DNA of 26,325 bases from Candidatus Parvarchaeota archaeon UBA573 (GCA_002502045.1 DAPE01000010.1:1-26325); one strand, 5' to 3'. Shown: positions 1 to 6,831, counted from the first letter of the stretch. Numbers and translations are program-made. Notes: generated by a model from the sequence alone, not told the origin.

Positions 1-16
1 AATCCCGTCGAGTCCA
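1..16 (+). tRNA. 3' end of a tRNA, cut by the window edge
   Basis: The first 16 bases read as the end of a T-loop, the 3' half of the T-stem (CCCGT), a seven-base acceptor strand (CGAGTCC) and an A discriminator. CCA is not encoded, since CTT follows, which is normal for archaea. The predicted 5' acceptor strand would be GGACTCG, just outside the window. A run of six T at 58-63 could serve as terminator. The amino-acid identity cannot be told from this piece, and a chance match to so short a sequence is possible. Confidence 0.5.
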
Positions 17-92
17 CTTAATATTAATCGAATGCTTTCCATCTAAAATTTGATTAATTTTTTATCAATAGCTTTATAAGAAATTTCACTGT

Positions 93-623
93 CTATACTT
101 TATCTCCCTTTAATCCCCATTTCATAAAAGAGGAATTCTCGGTGGAATTTTTTAAATAACTTTTTAGCAGCATAAAAAACATAGGTATCTGGTAAAAAAA
201 GAATATGCCGTTCCATATGTCTCCATAATACCCTCCCCAGGGATATTTGTTAAGCGTAGTATAATAAAGGGTAGCATTTACAACACTGCCGGATTCATAA
301 GCTATTGCATATTTTGCAGTTTTTAGTTTGTTATTTGAAGTCGCAGTTATTCCTCCAATACTAAAAGCTTCCTGTGCAAGTGCAAGATTGTACCATAAAT
401 GGCCGCCAAGCGAAAAGTATGTGTATAGGAAAGGGACAGTAACCTTTGCATTATAGGCAAAATCTTTGCTCCAGTTTGCAACGCCAATAGACAATGCTCC
501 TAGCGAAGCTATGTAAGGTCTAAGCGCATCTATTTTTTCCTTATAAAGGCTTTTCAATCTGGTTAAAATACTTGGCTTCTTTGCTTTGTTATTGTCTAAT
601 AATTTTTCCAGGTTTTTGGCCAT
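93..623 (-). CDS. Hypothetical membrane protein, 176 aa
   Basis: I do not recognise a family. The start is taken at the ATG (MAKNLEK) rather than the in-frame TTG five codons upstream, because a TATAAAAA box at 645-652 sits about 26 bases before the ATG, the spacing of a leaderless archaeal transcript. The N-terminus is basic (residues 1-35). Hydrophobic stretches follow around residues 38-50 and 62-75, and a clear segment near residues 135-153 is rich in Phe, Ile and Met. The middle holds many Tyr and Asn residues. It is the last gene of the minus-strand block but has its own promoter, so it is probably transcribed separately from the ribosomal genes upstream. Confidence 0.6.
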   Translation of the reverse strand: MAKNLEKLLDNNKAKKPSILTRLKSLYKEKIDALRPYIASLGALSIGVANWSKDFAYNAKVTVPFLYTYFSLGGHLWYNLALAQEAFSIGGITATSNNKLKTAKYAIAYESGSVVNATLYYTTLNKYPWGGYYGDIWNGIFFFYQIPMFFMLLKSYLKNSTENSSFMKWGLKGDKV

Positions 624-638
624 TGTTAATTTAGGCAA

Positions 639-896
639 ATATCATTTTTATACCTTAGAGTTGTAATACTTTAGAAGAATTTCAATATTTTTTGAATAAT
701 TTGCATTTTGTGTATAAATTATACTGCTAAATGTAAAATCCCTTGTCTAATGTTTCTAGGATACTTATAGCACTATAAGCCAAATGCCACTTTCCTATTA
801 TAAGAATTTATGGATCGCCTACTCCACCTGCTCCACCATTATCTGTTACTATAAATAATAATGGAATTGAATCTATAAATATTTTTGGACTGCTTA
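639..896. other. Intergenic stretch after the eS1 gene
   Basis: No complete gene is visible. The right part (808-927) on the minus strand is an open stretch without any ATG, GTG or TTG. It would encode a hydrophobic segment followed by GGAGGVGDP and a stop, in a frame different from the eS1 gene that ends at 897. The left part carries the promoter of the next gene. No hairpin or tRNA was recognised. Confidence 0.4.
645..652 (-). promoter_or_regulatory. TATA box of the 176-aa membrane protein
   Basis: On the minus strand this reads TATAAAAA, centred about 26 bases before the ATG at 623. That spacing implies transcription starting at or next to the start codon, and it decides against the upstream TTG start. 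Confidence 0.5.
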
Positions 897-1433
897 TTAA
901 TTGCCTAACTTCTCTATCATCCTTACTTCAGTAGCTCTAGTAGGATAAATCTTCCCGAGTTTTTTGTGTAGCTGGTTTTGCGGCTTTCCAGTCAAAACAT
1001 CAAGAATCAATTCCTTAAGGTCCTTTTTATCTGCCAAGCCATCTATAAAGTCATTTGCCTCAGCCCTTACGAATTTTTTGTATTTGTTCTCAGCCTTGCT
1101 TATTATAACTATAGTCTTTATTGCATACTCCTTTTCATTGATCTTTGTCTTTCTTACTACGTCCAGCTTTGATGAGTTGTGCCTTACCATCCTGCCTACC
1201 TGCTCTCTGGAAAGAATTAATGATTCAAGCTGCGCGTTTGCAGTGTTTTCAGTAGATGATATCAATCTAAATCCGAGTTTAAAGCCGGGTTTTGTCTTTA
1301 TATCTGGAAGGTTATTTGCGTTTACAAAAATTAGTCTGTTTGGTATATTAGTCTCATTGCCGTATACGCTGCCTATCTCCGCGTTATCAAATTCAATCGC
1401 TTTTACTTTGTACCAAGAATTAGGCTGATTCAT
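897..1433 (-). CDS. rps3ae: Small-subunit ribosomal protein eS1 (S3Ae)
   Basis: Component of the archaeal 30S subunit, on the platform near the mRNA exit. The 178-residue protein shows family landmarks: an N-terminal WYKVKAIEF that matches the usual 'KWY.V.AP..F', a central VGRMVRHNSSKLDVV corresponding to the family's 'VRRMVRRRSSKID', and the C-terminal IYPTRATEVRMIEK corresponding to 'IYPLRRVEVRK'. It is slightly shorter than most archaeal eS1 (about 200). Its ATG overlaps the uS15 stop codon by four bases, so the two are translationally coupled. The uS15-eS1 pairing is common in archaea and strengthens the call. Confidence 0.93.
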   Translation of the reverse strand: MNQPNSWYKVKAIEFDNAEIGSVYGNETNIPNRLIFVNANNLPDIKTKPGFKLGFRLISSTENTANAQLESLILSREQVGRMVRHNSSKLDVVRKTKINEKEYAIKTIVIISKAENKYKKFVRAEANDFIDGLADKKDLKELILDVLTGKPQNQLHKKLGKIYPTRATEVRMIEKLGN

Positions 1434-1855
1434 ATCTTTACTACCAATCTCGCTGATTCAAGCGAATATGTGTAATCTTTAGGCAAAATCTTATTCTGCT
1501 TGTAGTATTTTATGAGTTTTTTAATCCTGTTTTCAAGAACCACCAAGCTTCTTATGGAATGTTTGTCTTTTTTCTGTTTATCAACATGCATGTGAAGCTT
1601 TACTGCTTTTTTGTATAATGCTATTAGATCTTCAGGTAGAGGCTCTGTCATGCCCCTGCTTTTAAGAATAGAGCTTACGCTTTTCTTTGTTAGATCCTTA
1701 ACGGATGGAATTCCGTACTGATCCCGTAATACTGTTCCTATCTCTGATTTTGTAAGCCCTTTCTGCGATTTATTGAGTATAAGCTGCTCTACTTCCTCCT
1801 GCTTGTAATTAAGCCAGTGAGGCACAAATCTATTCTTTACATTAATAACTTTCAT
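1430..1855 (-). CDS. rps15: Small-subunit ribosomal protein uS15
   Basis: Primary 16S rRNA binding protein of the 30S subunit. The 141-residue length is that of the archaeal/eukaryotic form, which has an N-terminal extension compared with bacterial S15. Visible landmarks are IGTVLRDQYGIPSVK (residues about 39-53), the LPEDLIALYKKAVKLHMH segment, the Asp/Ser-containing loop DKHSIRSLVVLENRI, and KYYKQNKILP near the end. The start lies inside the 3' end of bud32 (14-base overlap) and is preceded by a textbook Shine-Dalgarno AAGGAG at 1861-1866 with five-base spacing, the clearest ribosome binding site in this cluster. Confidence 0.95.
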   Translation of the reverse strand: MKVINVKNRFVPHWLNYKQEEVEQLILNKSQKGLTKSEIGTVLRDQYGIPSVKDLTKKSVSSILKSRGMTEPLPEDLIALYKKAVKLHMHVDKQKKDKHSIRSLVVLENRIKKLIKYYKQNKILPKDYTYSLESARLVVKI

Positions 1856-2438
1856 TATATCTCCTTCTTTCTTCTATATCTTTAAGATGAGTATCTATTC
1901 CTTTAAATTCTTTTCTAATTTGGGATTTATAAGCGTCAAGGCACATAGCATACGCTTCTCTGTATACTTCGTTATGTTTGGATTTTAGGGCGTTTTTAAA
2001 TAAGAATATGTCACTTGCAATATCTTCATCCTTTAACGAGTAGTAACTCAATCCAAAGTCTATTAAATATACCTTTCCCTCTTTTTTTATCATATTTGCA
2101 GTTGTAAGGTCTCCATGTATTACTCCCAGATTATGCATGTCAGCAATCATCTTTCCAATTGATTTTGAATCTTCCAATGAAAATGATTCAGCAAGTCTTT
2201 TGCCATCAATTTTTTCCATGTATATCTCTTTTTTGCTTTCAACATATTTTATTGGCTTAGGAACATTTAAGCCGCTTTCATAAAGAAAACGCATTATGTT
2301 GAATTCTGCTCTGCTTCTGTTCTTTCTAAGCTTCTCGTCTATCTCCTTTATCCTATAGTCCTTTTTTATCCTTCTCTTTATTATGAAACTGTTGTTTTCA
2401 TATATAGCAGCTTCCGATCCGAATCCAAGCAATTTCAT
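1842..2438 (-). CDS. bud32: KEOPS kinase/ATPase subunit Bud32
   Basis: Small Rio-like kinase of the KEOPS complex, which with Kae1, Pcc1 and Cgi121 makes the t6A37 modification of ANN-decoding tRNAs; Bud32 acts as an ATPase that supports Kae1. The 198-residue length is typical of free archaeal Bud32. Visible motifs are the Gly-rich entry GFGSEA (5-10), the Lys at 21, Glu at 45, the catalytic loop HGDLTTANMI (108-117, with Asp110 and Asn115), and the metal-binding DFGLS (127-131). It overlaps its upstream neighbour by four bases and uS15 by 14. It is a separate gene from kae1, not the fusion found in some archaea, but lies in the same operon. Confidence 0.95.
   Translation of the reverse strand: MKLLGFGSEAAIYENNSFIIKRRIKKDYRIKEIDEKLRKNRSRAEFNIMRFLYESGLNVPKPIKYVESKKEIYMEKIDGKRLAESFSLEDSKSIGKMIADMHNLGVIHGDLTTANMIKKEGKVYLIDFGLSYYSLKDEDIASDIFLFKNALKSKHNEVYREAYAMCLDAYKSQIRKEFKGIDTHLKDIEERRRYNESY
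1861..1866 (-). promoter_or_regulatory. Shine-Dalgarno site of uS15
   Basis: The minus strand reads AAGGAG five bases before the ATG at 1855. It lies within the coding sequence of bud32, so uS15 can be initiated internally on the polycistronic message. Most other genes in the window lack such a site. Confidence 0.7.
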
Positions 2439-3130
2439 ATTTTTATAAACACTCTGTCCCCATCATCAAGTTTGTGTGAAAGCGCTACTCTCTGGCCCTG
2501 GAACTTTGCACTTTTTCCGAAGATAACAGCATATGCATTTTTTTCAGTCTTCAGGTGCAGCTTTTTAACAAGATTCATAACCGTTTCCCCCTTTTCCATA
2601 GCGACTGCATCCTTTGAGTTTTCAGTGTATACTCCTATGACTCCAAAATCTTTAAGTGCCTTTTCTAAATCAATTTTTTCGCTAACTATCTGAAAACTGC
2701 AATATCTGTCTATTTTTTCTTTTGAGATTATTATCTCGCTCTGTAATAAAAGATCTTTATTTTTTTCTGGGTCTTTCACTGCTATTAATTGTATTTGTAC
2801 ATTGTTTGCCTTTACGATGCCATAAAGGATATTGTCTAGTCTTGTAATTTTGAACATTTTAAGTATGTTTTCACTGTTATAGCCAACTAGAGAAACTCTT
2901 GGCCATCTTTTTCTTATTGCAGTTGCTTTGTGGATCAACGGCCTTCTGCTTGCTTCTTTTCTAATAAGCGAGAGTCTCCTTTTAAGTGATCCAAATTCCC
3001 TGTCAGTACCTTTGTGTTTAGGCAGTATGACCATCATCCTCTTTAGAATATTCTCTTTTTCTTCAAGATCTTTCTCTTTACTGTATTTCTCCTCTAGCTC
3101 GTAGTATTCCTGAGGGGCATTCATTGGCAT
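2435..3130 (-). CDS. DRG/Obg-like TGS-domain protein with a degenerate GTPase domain
   Basis: The 231-residue protein has the two ends of an archaeal DRG-type GTPase. The N-terminal helical region contains PKHKGTDREFGSLKRRLS (about 37-54), and the C-terminus is a TGS domain (about 165-231) ending GKSAKFQGQRVALSHKL then DDGDRVFIKI. Between them the G domain is greatly shortened. Where family members carry G-F-P-N-V-G-K-S-S, this has LVGYNSENILKMF (81-93), and no DxPG (G3) or NKxD (G4) motif follows. Full-length relatives have about 360 residues. I infer a protein that cannot bind GTP in the usual way but may keep ribosome or RNA contact through the TGS domain. It starts two bases after kae1 and overlaps bud32 by ATGA. 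A start at the second Met (MNAPQ) is also possible. Confidence 0.8.
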   Translation of the reverse strand: MPMNAPQEYYELEEKYSKEKDLEEKENILKRMMVILPKHKGTDREFGSLKRRLSLIRKEASRRPLIHKATAIRKRWPRVSLVGYNSENILKMFKITRLDNILYGIVKANNVQIQLIAVKDPEKNKDLLLQSEIIISKEKIDRYCSFQIVSEKIDLEKALKDFGVIGVYTENSKDAVAMEKGETVMNLVKKLHLKTEKNAYAVIFGKSAKFQGQRVALSHKLDDGDRVFIKI

Positions 3131-3132
3131 AT

Positions 3133-4164
3133 CTATCTGTATTTTATCTCCACCGTGTCGGTCCTGAATTTTGGTTTAATCCTCAAATCTTCTTGTTTAT
3201 ATTCTTTCATTAAATATCCTGTGTAAGCAATCATTGCGCCGTTATCACCGGCAAATTCCATGGGTATCTGCTTAAATTCTGCATTCCTAGCTTTACACAT
3301 CTTAGCTCCCATCTCATTTATTCTTTTATTAGCTGCCACTCCTCCTGTTATTATCAGGCTGTCTTTAAGGCAGTATGACATTGCTCTTTCACTTGCTTCA
3401 ATAAGCATTGAAAAGACTGTTTCCTGCAGCGAAAATGAAATGTCTTCCACACTTTGGTGGCCTATCAATTTTGATACAAATGTCTCTATGCCAGAAAAAC
3501 TTACATCCATACCTTTTATGCTGTAAGGCATTTGAATGTAATTTTTGCTCTTCTTTGCAAGTTCCTCTATCTTTGGCCCGGCAGGAAACGGTATATCCAT
3601 TCTTCTTCCAATTTTGTCTATCAAATTTCCAATTCCTATATCCTGTGTTTCCCCAAATACTATGTAAGTACCGTTGTAATAAGTGATTATCTGAGTGTTG
3701 CCGCCGCTCACATAAAGCATTACAGGATCTTTTAATTTTGTGTATAGCCTTGCAATTTCAAGGTGTGCAATGCAATGATTTACTCCTATAAGCTTTTTCT
3801 TGTATTTGTTTGACAAAAATGTGGAAACCTGTGCGCCAACTTTAAGCGCAGGTATTATACCCGGGCCTTGCGAGAAGGCGAATAAATCTATGTCTTTTAA
3901 TTTTAGGCCACTTTTATCTAGTGCCCTTTTAATTATCTCTGGAGCCAGCTTGAAATGGTGCATTGCAGCTTCTCTAGGTATTATCCCTCCTGATGTTGGT
4001 TTAAGCGTATCCCTTTCATTCGCTATTATTTTATCGTTTTCAGAAATTCCTACTCCAAAAGTATGTGCAGTGCTTTCAATTCCAAGGGTATAAATTAAAC
4101 TATCTCGAGATCCTTTATCCGGCTTTATGTTTCTTTGAAAAATTTTATTCTGTTCTGTGTGCAT
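3133..4164 (-). CDS. kae1: tRNA threonylcarbamoyladenosine transferase subunit Kae1
   Basis: Catalytic subunit of KEOPS, transferring threonylcarbamoyl from TC-AMP to A37 of tRNA. Counting from the Met chosen here (343 aa), the family start YTLGIESTAHTFG begins near residue 25. Metal ligands appear in NHCIAH (His130, His134), followed by YVSGGNT (about 151-157), DIGIGNLIDKIGR, GPKIEELAKK, VSFSGIE, TGGVAANKR and the final Asp motif FAGDNGAMIAYTG. The start is unsettled. The open frame runs upstream to a TTG at 4230 that lies inside a hairpin; the nearest ATG is at 4164. That ATG still leaves a 24-residue extension (MHTEQNKIFQ...) not seen in most Kae1 proteins, whose first residue would fall at an ATT codon. 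It heads the kae1-TGS-bud32-uS15-eS1 operon. Confidence 0.93.
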   Translation of the reverse strand: MHTEQNKIFQRNIKPDKGSRDSLIYTLGIESTAHTFGVGISENDKIIANERDTLKPTSGGIIPREAAMHHFKLAPEIIKRALDKSGLKLKDIDLFAFSQGPGIIPALKVGAQVSTFLSNKYKKKLIGVNHCIAHLEIARLYTKLKDPVMLYVSGGNTQIITYYNGTYIVFGETQDIGIGNLIDKIGRRMDIPFPAGPKIEELAKKSKNYIQMPYSIKGMDVSFSGIETFVSKLIGHQSVEDISFSLQETVFSMLIEASERAMSYCLKDSLIITGGVAANKRINEMGAKMCKARNAEFKQIPMEFAGDNGAMIAYTGYLMKEYKQEDLRIKPKFRTDTVEIKYR

Positions 4165-4179
4165 ACTGCCCAGCTCCTG

Positions 4180-4297
4180 ATTAAATAACTTCTCTTTTGG
4201 TCTTACATTGCACAGAGCTTCTTTGTGCAAAAGAGGTTTTACCTGGTTTCCCAGCTAGGTGTAGCACTTTTAGCCTTCACTTAGACCTGCTTTTTAT
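4180..4297 (-). ncRNA. Candidate structured 5' leader of the kae1 operon
   Basis: Transcription from the TATA box at 4315-4325 should start near 4295, leaving about 130 untranslated bases before the ATG at 4164. On the minus strand this leader contains a seven-pair hairpin (4208-4230, TTGCACA with TGTGCAA, nine-base loop), a four-pair stem closed by a GAAA tetraloop (4243-4254), a CTCTTTT/AAAAGAG pairing (4229-4235 with 4192-4198), and a GGTCT/AGACC pairing (4283-4287 with 4199-4203) that could enclose the others. Some pairings share bases, so alternative folds are possible. No known riboswitch, SRP, RNase P or tRNA pattern was recognised. Pairings were found by eye, without energy calculation. 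Confidence 0.35.
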
Positions 4298-4314
4298 GTT
4301 ATAGTATTAGATAG

Positions 4315-4325
4315 TTTTATATTTA
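4315..4325 (-). promoter_or_regulatory. TATA region of the kae1 operon
   Basis: The minus strand carries an A/T-only stretch reading TAAATATAAAA between the eS31 stop and the kae1 leader. It is the only good TATA candidate in the 170-base gap, and places the transcript start near 4295. Confidence 0.45.
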
Positions 4326-4401
4326 TATTTTACCGCTTTTTAGCCAAGTCTTTGGAAAAGCAGAATTCTAAATGCGTTTTTAAAGAACAATATTTTACGT
4401 T

Positions 4402-4587
4402 TTAATTTTTTTCTTTCTTTTTAAATTCTGTGTAACCACAGCGACCGCATGTCAATCTATTATTATGTTCTGCAAGAAATGTACCTTCTCCGCATTTAGG
4501 ACAGGTATGATTAACTTTTGTTATAGTACTGCCTTCTATTTTGTACATCTTCCAGATTTCACTTTTTTTCTGCTTCTTCTTTTCCAT
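4402..4587 (-). CDS. rps27ae: Small-subunit ribosomal protein eS31 (S27Ae)
   Basis: Zinc-ribbon ribosomal protein of the 30S head, without the ubiquitin fusion found in eukaryotes. Four Cys (29, 32, 47 and 50 of 61 residues) form the C4 zinc site in HTCPKCGEGTFLAEH and LTCGRCGYTEFK, which are family signatures. The start at 4587 is backed by a GGTG Shine-Dalgarno-like element six to seven bases upstream, and makes a 29-base overlap with the end of the eS24 gene. A shorter start at Met14 would remove the overlap. It is the last gene of the rpo7-spt4-eS24-eS31 operon, a conserved archaeal arrangement. Confidence 0.93.
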   Translation of the reverse strand: MEKKKQKKSEIWKMYKIEGSTITKVNHTCPKCGEGTFLAEHNNRLTCGRCGYTEFKKKEKN

Positions 4588-4861
4588 TCTTCACACCATT
4601 CTTTTCAAGTATATACTTTGGCAGTATCTTTTTTGCCAGTTCTTCATTTTTGTAAATATGTGCAATTCCCCTGGCTTCATTTTTTCCATAGATATTTTTT
4701 ATTGTGTATATTAAAAGAAAACCTTCTTTACCTTCTTTTTCTAGGATTTTCTTTGTTTCATCCAATTTTGCAGGCTCGCCGGCCTTTAATTTTACTGTAA
4801 AATTGATTATCTGCCTGTCGAAATACTTATCATCTTTTGTTGAGTCTATCTTTATTTCCAT
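4559..4861 (-). CDS. rps24e: Small-subunit ribosomal protein eS24
   Basis: Small-subunit protein of 100 residues, the usual archaeal length. The N-terminal MEIKIDS, the central FLLIYTIKNIYGKNEARGIAHIY (family 'IKTEFGKQEAVGYAKVYD') and the KKILPKYILEKNG near residue 85 are diagnostic. A GGAG Shine-Dalgarno five bases before the ATG overlaps the last codons of spt4, so its translation is likely coupled to spt4. The acidic/basic tail after residue 88 overlaps the next gene's start. Confidence 0.93.
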   Translation of the reverse strand: MEIKIDSTKDDKYFDRQIINFTVKLKAGEPAKLDETKKILEKEGKEGFLLIYTIKNIYGKNEARGIAHIYKNEELAKKILPKYILEKNGVKNGKEEAEKK

Positions 4862-4863
4862 TT

Positions 4864-5049
4864 TTACTCCACAGATATTGCATACTTGCCGTTTTTACCT
4901 ATATTCATGGCTTCTGCTATTTTTGATTTTTCTTTGTCAGAGATAATAACAACTCCTTTCCATTTAAGTGACAAATCTTCGCTGCCGCACATAGGGCATT
5001 TTCTTTCTTCAGTCAAATAATTGCATACTTTGCAAGCTTTTAATGCCAT
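4864..5049 (-). CDS. spt4: Transcription elongation factor Spt4 (RpoE'')
   Basis: Partner of Spt5 in the clamp-binding processivity factor of archaeal RNA polymerase. The 61-residue protein has four zinc-binding Cys in KACKVCNYL and KCPMCGSEDL, followed by LKWKGVVIISDKEKSKIAEAMNIGKNGKYAISV, which matches the Spt4 pattern of WKG, a DPEKS-like loop and GKYA. The start is set at MALKACK, one base after the rpo7 stop; the frame extends five codons further into rpo7 but Spt4 proteins normally begin close to the first Cys pair. Adjacent to rpo7 as in most archaea. Confidence 0.93.
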   Translation of the reverse strand: MALKACKVCNYLTEERKCPMCGSEDLSLKWKGVVIISDKEKSKIAEAMNIGKNGKYAISVE

Positions 5050-5050
5050 T

Positions 5051-5584
5051 TTACTTCTTAGCAACCTCCTTCTTTTTTGAACCTAATTTTCCAAGGCCTG
5101 GAGAACGCATTGTTAATCCAACTTTCATCATTCCTTTAGTACTCACAGCTATTATACTTGCTACAATAGTGTCGCCGGTTTTAATAGTTGTCTTTGTTCT
5201 TCTTCCTGTAAGAGCATTCTTTGAGAAATCAACAAAATCATCCATTGTTTGTGAAATGTGTGCCAATCCATCTAGAGGGCCAATGTTTACTATTGCTCCG
5301 ATTTCGCTTACTTCTGTTACCTGGCCTTTAACGGTTTCATGCAGGGTTGGAAGATAAGCAAGCATTCTAAATATTGTATCATAGTATATCGAAGCGTCAT
5401 TCGGTATTATTATTCCTTCCTCTATACTGTCAATTCCAATTAAACCTACAAGCAAAGCTTTTTCCTCTATTATCTTTCCTATATAATTCTGTCTTATTAT
5501 CTCAGTAGCAGCTTCTTTTCTGTCTTCTTGGAGCTTATTCGGCTCAACCCTTATCTTATCCCTTAGTGTTATTATTTCGTACAT
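5051..5584 (-). CDS. rpo7: RNA polymerase subunit Rpo7 (RpoE')
   Basis: Stalk subunit of archaeal RNA polymerase, homologous to eukaryotic Rpb7; it pairs with Rpo4 and binds nascent RNA. The 177 residues begin with the tip domain (MYEIITLRDKIRVEPNKL), followed by an S1/OB RNA-binding domain from about residue 80 (VKGQVTEVSEIGAIVNIGPLDGLAHISQ). The tail is Lys-rich. First gene of a four-gene operon with spt4, eS24 and eS31; a TATA-like element at 5609-5618 lies about 30 bases upstream, so the message is nearly leaderless. Confidence 0.95.
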   Translation of the reverse strand: MYEIITLRDKIRVEPNKLQEDRKEAATEIIRQNYIGKIIEEKALLVGLIGIDSIEEGIIIPNDASIYYDTIFRMLAYLPTLHETVKGQVTEVSEIGAIVNIGPLDGLAHISQTMDDFVDFSKNALTGRRTKTTIKTGDTIVASIIAVSTKGMMKVGLTMRSPGLGKLGSKKKEVAKK

Positions 5585-5608
5585 ACATTTAATAAATTTT
5601 TATATCCT

Positions 5609-5618
5609 ATAAATATAT
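5609..5618 (-). promoter_or_regulatory. TATA box of the rpo7 operon
   Basis: The minus strand reads TATATTTATA, centred about 30 bases before the rpo7 ATG. A second A/T motif at 5597-5604 is too close to the start codon for usual archaeal spacing. Confidence 0.45.
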
Positions 5619-5645
5619 TTATTTATCACATTAAAAGATACTATG

Positions 5646-5655
5646 TATTTAAATA
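5646..5655 (+). promoter_or_regulatory. TATA box of the ThiF-like gene
   Basis: TATTTAAATA centred 38 bases before the ATG at 5689, predicting a leader of roughly 12 bases. It lies back-to-back with the rpo7 promoter in a 104-base divergent gap. Confidence 0.45.
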
Positions 5656-5688
5656 AGTTTATTTTTTGACTGTTGTTAACTGATAAAA

Positions 5689-6606
5689 ATGGAAAATAAA
5701 TCTGTTTTGGTTATAGGTATAGGTGCTGTAGGCTCTGCATTTTTGGCAAATTCAGCTGGGTTATTCAAAAAAGTTGGGATTTTTGATGGCGATATAATCT
5801 CCAAGAGCAACCTTACAAATCAGCCTTTTTACAGTGATTTTGATTTCTCTTCACCATCTTCAAAAGTGTCATTTGCAGTTAAAAAAATGAATGCTATGGA
5901 TAAAGCTACAGAATACAAAGGCTACGAACGCTATTTTATAGAAAGTGACTTTAATGTAATGAAGGATTATGATCTTATACTTGATTTTACAGACAGCATT
6001 CAAAGCAGGCTAATAATCAATAGCGGCTGTGTAAAAACTGGAAGCCCGGCAGTTTTTGTATCATTAAATGACAAGGAAAGCGTTTTGTATTTTTATAGGG
6101 GCAATGCATGCTTTAATTGCATATTCAGGAATTCAATTGGGCATATAAAAGAAGGATGCGAATCGGTTATATCTCCGCCAGGAAAGGACTACCTGGATTT
6201 TTTAATCCATAGTATATTAGACTTTTCTTTAGGTAAAATTAAAGGAGATGAAATAAGGATATTTAATCTCAAAAATAAAAAGGTGCTTGAAAGTAATGTC
6301 AAGCGAGACAAGGAATGCGAGGTTTGCGTGAATAACCGTTCAAACAATATACAAACTGGCTTCTTGCAGATTTGCTCGTCTGGAATAAAATTTTCATTAG
6401 GCAGCGAAATAGACCTAAAGATATTAAATAAAAAAATACCGAGAAGCGAAATAAACGGAGATTACTTGTTTTCAAATAACGGCAGAAAATCAATCCTGAT
6501 ATCCTCAAAAGGAGATTTTCTTTTTACAGGATATACAAAAGACGAAGCAGAACAGCTATTGATGTCTTTTATTCCTGAGAGACTTTATAAGAAGGAAAAG
6601 GCTTGA
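5689..6606 (+). CDS. ThiF/MoeB/HesA-family E1-like adenylyltransferase
   Basis: The 305-residue protein has the Rossmann nucleotide site VLVIGIGAVGSAF (6-18), an acidic residue at the second strand (FDGD, 32-35), the SNL motif (40-42), a Lys at 59, and DFTDSIQSR (99-107), which matches the family's 'D.tDn...R'. Two zinc-binding pairs, C141-x2-C144 and C210-x2-C213, are in the usual places. These enzymes adenylate the C-terminal glycine of ubiquitin-like or sulfur-carrier proteins. The SNL motif is followed by TNQ where most members have NRQ, so the ATP-contacting Arg seems to be missing. No clear catalytic Cys could be assigned. After residue 215 there is an extra domain of about 90 residues that I do not recognise. 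No ubiquitin-like partner lies next to it. Confidence 0.8.
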   Translation: MENKSVLVIGIGAVGSAFLANSAGLFKKVGIFDGDIISKSNLTNQPFYSDFDFSSPSSKVSFAVKKMNAMDKATEYKGYERYFIESDFNVMKDYDLILDFTDSIQSRLIINSGCVKTGSPAVFVSLNDKESVLYFYRGNACFNCIFRNSIGHIKEGCESVISPPGKDYLDFLIHSILDFSLGKIKGDEIRIFNLKNKKVLESNVKRDKECEVCVNNRSNNIQTGFLQICSSGIKFSLGSEIDLKILNKKIPRSEINGDYLFSNNGRKSILISSKGDFLFTGYTKDEAEQLLMSFIPERLYKKEKA

Positions 6607-6831
6607 GCAAACAAGTACAACTGCTACTGCAATTATATAGATATCATCATCTATTTGATGCGAAAGCGTGCTCCCGCCTATTTTTACGCCATTATAATAA
6701 AATCCGCTGTCTGCGAAGCTAATGTAGTTAAACGTGATGATTGCTATTATCATAATGCCGACTGCTGCCCCAATAATTGATAGCGAAAGCAAGGATTTCC
6801 TCCCAACTCTATATTTCCTGCTGGTTTTCAT
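6556..6831 (-). CDS. Small membrane protein with two TM segments, 91 aa
   Basis: Unknown family. A basic N-terminus (MKTSRKYRVGRKS) is followed by a TM segment (about 15-35), a short loop with DSGFYYNGVKIGG (42-54), a second TM segment (about 63-83) and a basic tail. The topology should be N-in, C-in, loop outside. Its last 51 bases overlap the 3' end of the convergent ThiF-like gene. A TATA element at 6850-6859 at leaderless spacing supports it as a real gene. Confidence 0.65.
   Translation of the reverse strand: MKTSRKYRVGRKSLLSLSIIGAAVGIMIIAIITFNYISFADSGFYYNGVKIGGSTLSHQIDDDIYIIAVAVVLVCSSLFLLIKSLRNKRHQ

Noticed and set aside
964..1428. Plus-strand ORF of 154 codons opposite eS1
   Set aside because: It is the antisense shadow of a confidently identified ribosomal protein gene, and its translation has no recognisable domain.
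4164..4230. Extending Kae1 to the TTG at 4230 (365 residues)
   Set aside because: The TTG lies inside a seven-pair hairpin, and the added 22 residues have no counterpart in Kae1 proteins; the ATG at 4164 is less extreme, though still long.
4199..4290. tRNA, SRP RNA or RNase P RNA in the kae1 leader
   Set aside because: No T-loop/B-box sequence, no SRP domain-IV core and no RNase P conserved boxes could be matched; only simple hairpins are seen.
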